Made by a program: the position numbers and the translations under genes
In this document: positions 62,643-64,000 of the stretch, piece after piece
How the letters are laid out: each line of letters opens with the position of its first letter
Numbering within the stretch: position 1 is the first letter of the stretch
Notes under the pieces: generated by a model
What the model saw: the letters and a program-made list of their open reading frames with translations, nothing else
Databases searched by the model: none
Told to the model about the DNA's origin: nothing
Assembly (NCBI RefSeq): GCF_021532655.1
Contig: NZ_JAKGAS010000008.1
Location: 124,001 to 188,000 of the forward strand
Source: Paraglaciecola algarum
GTDB lineage: Bacteria; Pseudomonadota; Gammaproteobacteria; Enterobacterales; Alteromonadaceae
DNA length: 64,000 nucleotides
Reading direction: 5' to 3'

Positions 62643-64000
62643 TTATCCAGCCTTTTGAATGTGGTTAACGTCTGTTGAACTTTTTAGTTCATTTGCGGAA
62701 TTAACTTGCTCCAAAGCTTCAGTTTGTTTGCTTTTTGGAGCTAGCTGTTTTAATGGTTGTGGAAGCAGCCTTGCTAAAATAGGAAACTTTGTGCATAACA
62801 TATCGCTCATAAATTGCTGTTTTATAGCTTTGTTGCTGAGCTCTGGAGCTTGCCACCACCAACCATCTTGCTGCATGTTTTTGGCTGCTTTTACAAAACA
62901 CTCAATCACATCTGAAAATTCTTGTTCAGTAAAACTAAAACTCATAATCAATCGGCCAGTTCCGGTCCAACTCAACTCTAATCCGGCTTGACGTAGATAG
63001 AATTGCAACATCCAGTTGTAACGACTCGGCTGGGTATAAATGACCGATAATATAGAATGCATATTGGTAATTTTAATAGGGACACCCGCTGCACTTAAAC
63101 GCTGATTAAATTGACTTACTCTGTCATTCCAAAGCGGCTCAGATGCTAGGTACATGGCCTGTATTTCAGGAGTTTGAATACGCTGTAAAAATTCATGCAT
63201 GGCAGCTAACACATGGGGATGTGAGTTAAATGTGCCTCGTGCGAAGGATACGTCTACTGGCTTATCATCTTTAAACCGCTTCATTAATGCATGAGTACCA
63301 GTGAGAACCCCAACCGGTAACCCACCACCTAAGGTTTTACCGTAAGTAACTAAATCAGCTTGAATGCCAAAGAATCCTTGAGCACCGCGATAACTCAATC
63401 TAAAACCGGTAAACACTTCGTCAAAGATCAACACGATATTACGTTTACTACACACCTCTCGAATCTTGTGCAACCAAGCTGTATAAGCTTTTTTGTCAAA
63501 GTGGGTAGCGCGGTCGCTAGCAATAAGTGACACATCTGAAGCTGAATCTGAATTCGGATGAAAAGCTTGTAATGGGTTTATCAAAACACAGGCTATATCT
63601 TTTCGCGTATTCAAAATATGTAAGGTGTTATCGCTCATGTCAGACAAGGTATACACATCATGAGTTTTACGACTGTTACCTATGCCGGGTTGCACGCCAT
63701 CCCACCAGCCATGATAGGCACCACATAAGCGCACTAAATGGGTTTTACCTGTATGGTAACGAGCCAAGCGAACCGCCTGCATCACTGCCTCGGTACCAGA
63801 CATATGAAATGATACTTCGTCTAAGCCAGATACTTGTTTTAAGATCTCGACATTTTCGGCTATGACTGGATGATATGACCCCAATGCCGGCCCTAAGTCT
63901 TTGGTTTTTTCGGCACCTGCTGCCATACACTCTTTATAAAAATCGTAACCAAAAACGTTTACACCATAGGAGCCAGACAGGTCATAACGCCAGTTACCAT
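62643..64000 (-). CDS. Class III aminotransferase, glutamate-1-semialdehyde aminomutase-like (runs off right edge)
   Basis: The frame is open to base 63998, so the N terminus is outside the window and the ATG at 63926 is internal. 452 codons visible: SYHPVIAENVEILKQVSGLD, SGTEAVMQAVRLARYHTGK (phosphate site), AYHGWWDG, LIFDEVFTGFRLSY (PLP Asp) and TYGKTLGGGLPVGV (PLP Lys). Residues resemble HemL-type enzymes but a C-terminal extension and the neighbours argue against haem synthesis. The product would be an amino or keto group on a precursor used by the PHP-GT4 protein next to it (inference). Confidence 0.85.
   Translation of the reverse strand, partial: GNWRYDLSGSYGVNVFGYDFYKECMAAGAEKTKDLGPALGSYHPVIAENVEILKQVSGLDEVSFHMSGTEAVMQAVRLARYHTGKTHLVRLCGAYHGWWDGVQPGIGNSRKTHDVYTLSDMSDNTLHILNTRKDIACVLINPLQAFHPNSDSASDVSLIASDRATHFDKKAYTAWLHKIREVCSKRNIVLIFDEVFTGFRLSYRGAQGFFGIQADLVTYGKTLGGGLPVGVLTGTHALMKRFKDDKPVDVSFARGTFNSHPHVLAAMHEFLQRIQTPEIQAMYLASEPLWNDRVSQFNQRLSAAGVPIKITNMHSILSVIYTQPSRYNWMLQFYLRQAGLELSWTGTGRLIMSFSFTEQEFSDVIECFVKAAKNMQQDGWWWQAPELSNKAIKQQFMSDMLCTKFPILARLLPQPLKQLAPKSKQTEALEQVNSANELKSSTDVNHIQKAG

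Overview
The window looks like chromosome from a marine gammaproteobacterium of the Alteromonadales (Paraglaciecola/Glaciecola-like). This is judged from the AT-rich base composition, from housekeeping genes (thiI, radD, nadA, nlpI, cdd, psd) that read like gammaproteobacterial versions, and from a polysaccharide-utilisation locus built on a TonB-dependent receptor. No database search was possible, so the taxon is an inference.

Layout. 1-12.0 kb: a truncated gamma-glutamyltransferase, thiI, a membrane desaturase-like protein, a membrane-anchored AraC-type regulator, two secreted double-NTF2 proteins, an S41 peptidase lipoprotein, an unrecognised membrane protein and radD. 12.0-22.2 kb: an accessory region on the 3' side of a tRNA-Ser(GGA). 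It holds two hipBA-type modules, one higBA module, a PLD-nuclease/helicase/DUF3427 protein and a zinc-ribbon orphan, among strongly palindromic intergenic repeats. Upstream of the tRNA lie imperfect tandem copies of its promoter plus the first bases of the tRNA. 22.2-36.1 kb: a beta-mannan utilisation locus. It comprises a TonB receptor, a GH26 lipoprotein with a CBM35-like module and three C-terminal binding modules, a disaccharide 2-epimerase, a GH130 phosphorylase, a sodium symporter, a LacI regulator and a second AGE-family isomerase. Matching palindromes (core TGAACCGGTTCA) stand before each transcription unit. The proposed route is: mannan cut at the surface, oligomers imported by the TonB receptor, disaccharide carried in by the symporter, epimerised to mannosyl-glucose, and phosphorolysed.

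36.1-42.1 kb: housekeeping (Nudix, GDPD, CPBP protease, nadA, a putative metallopeptidase, nlpI, cdd). 42.1-47.6 kb: a decaying segment in which four neighbouring genes carry in-frame stops or frameshifts: a multicopper oxidase fused to an outer-membrane barrel, a small Cys-rich secreted protein, a DUF4405 cytochrome-like protein and a polysaccharide lyase. They are interleaved with an intact MarR regulator and an intact FAD siderophore-interacting protein. 47.6-47.9 kb: a second copy, inverted, of the structured repeat seen at 13.9-14.4 kb. 47.9-55.8 kb: a periplasmic two-subunit molybdenum hydroxylase, then a MacAB-like ABC exporter with three successive HlyD-type adaptors. 55.9-58.3 kb: DUF1244 and a chemoreceptor. 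58.3-64 kb: a four-gene operon (class III aminotransferase, PHP-GT4 fusion, phosphatidylserine decarboxylase-like, membrane protein) that looks like an uncharacterised lipid or glycan pathway.

The most unusual signals are the structured intergenic element. Its two fuller copies share a predicted three-way junction with different stem sequences, conserved short motifs and the same 3' tail. Next are the tandem tRNA-Ser promoter/5'-end repeats, the cluster of broken genes, and the aminotransferase/PHP-GT4/PSD operon. No CRISPR array, rRNA, integrase or transposase was seen.
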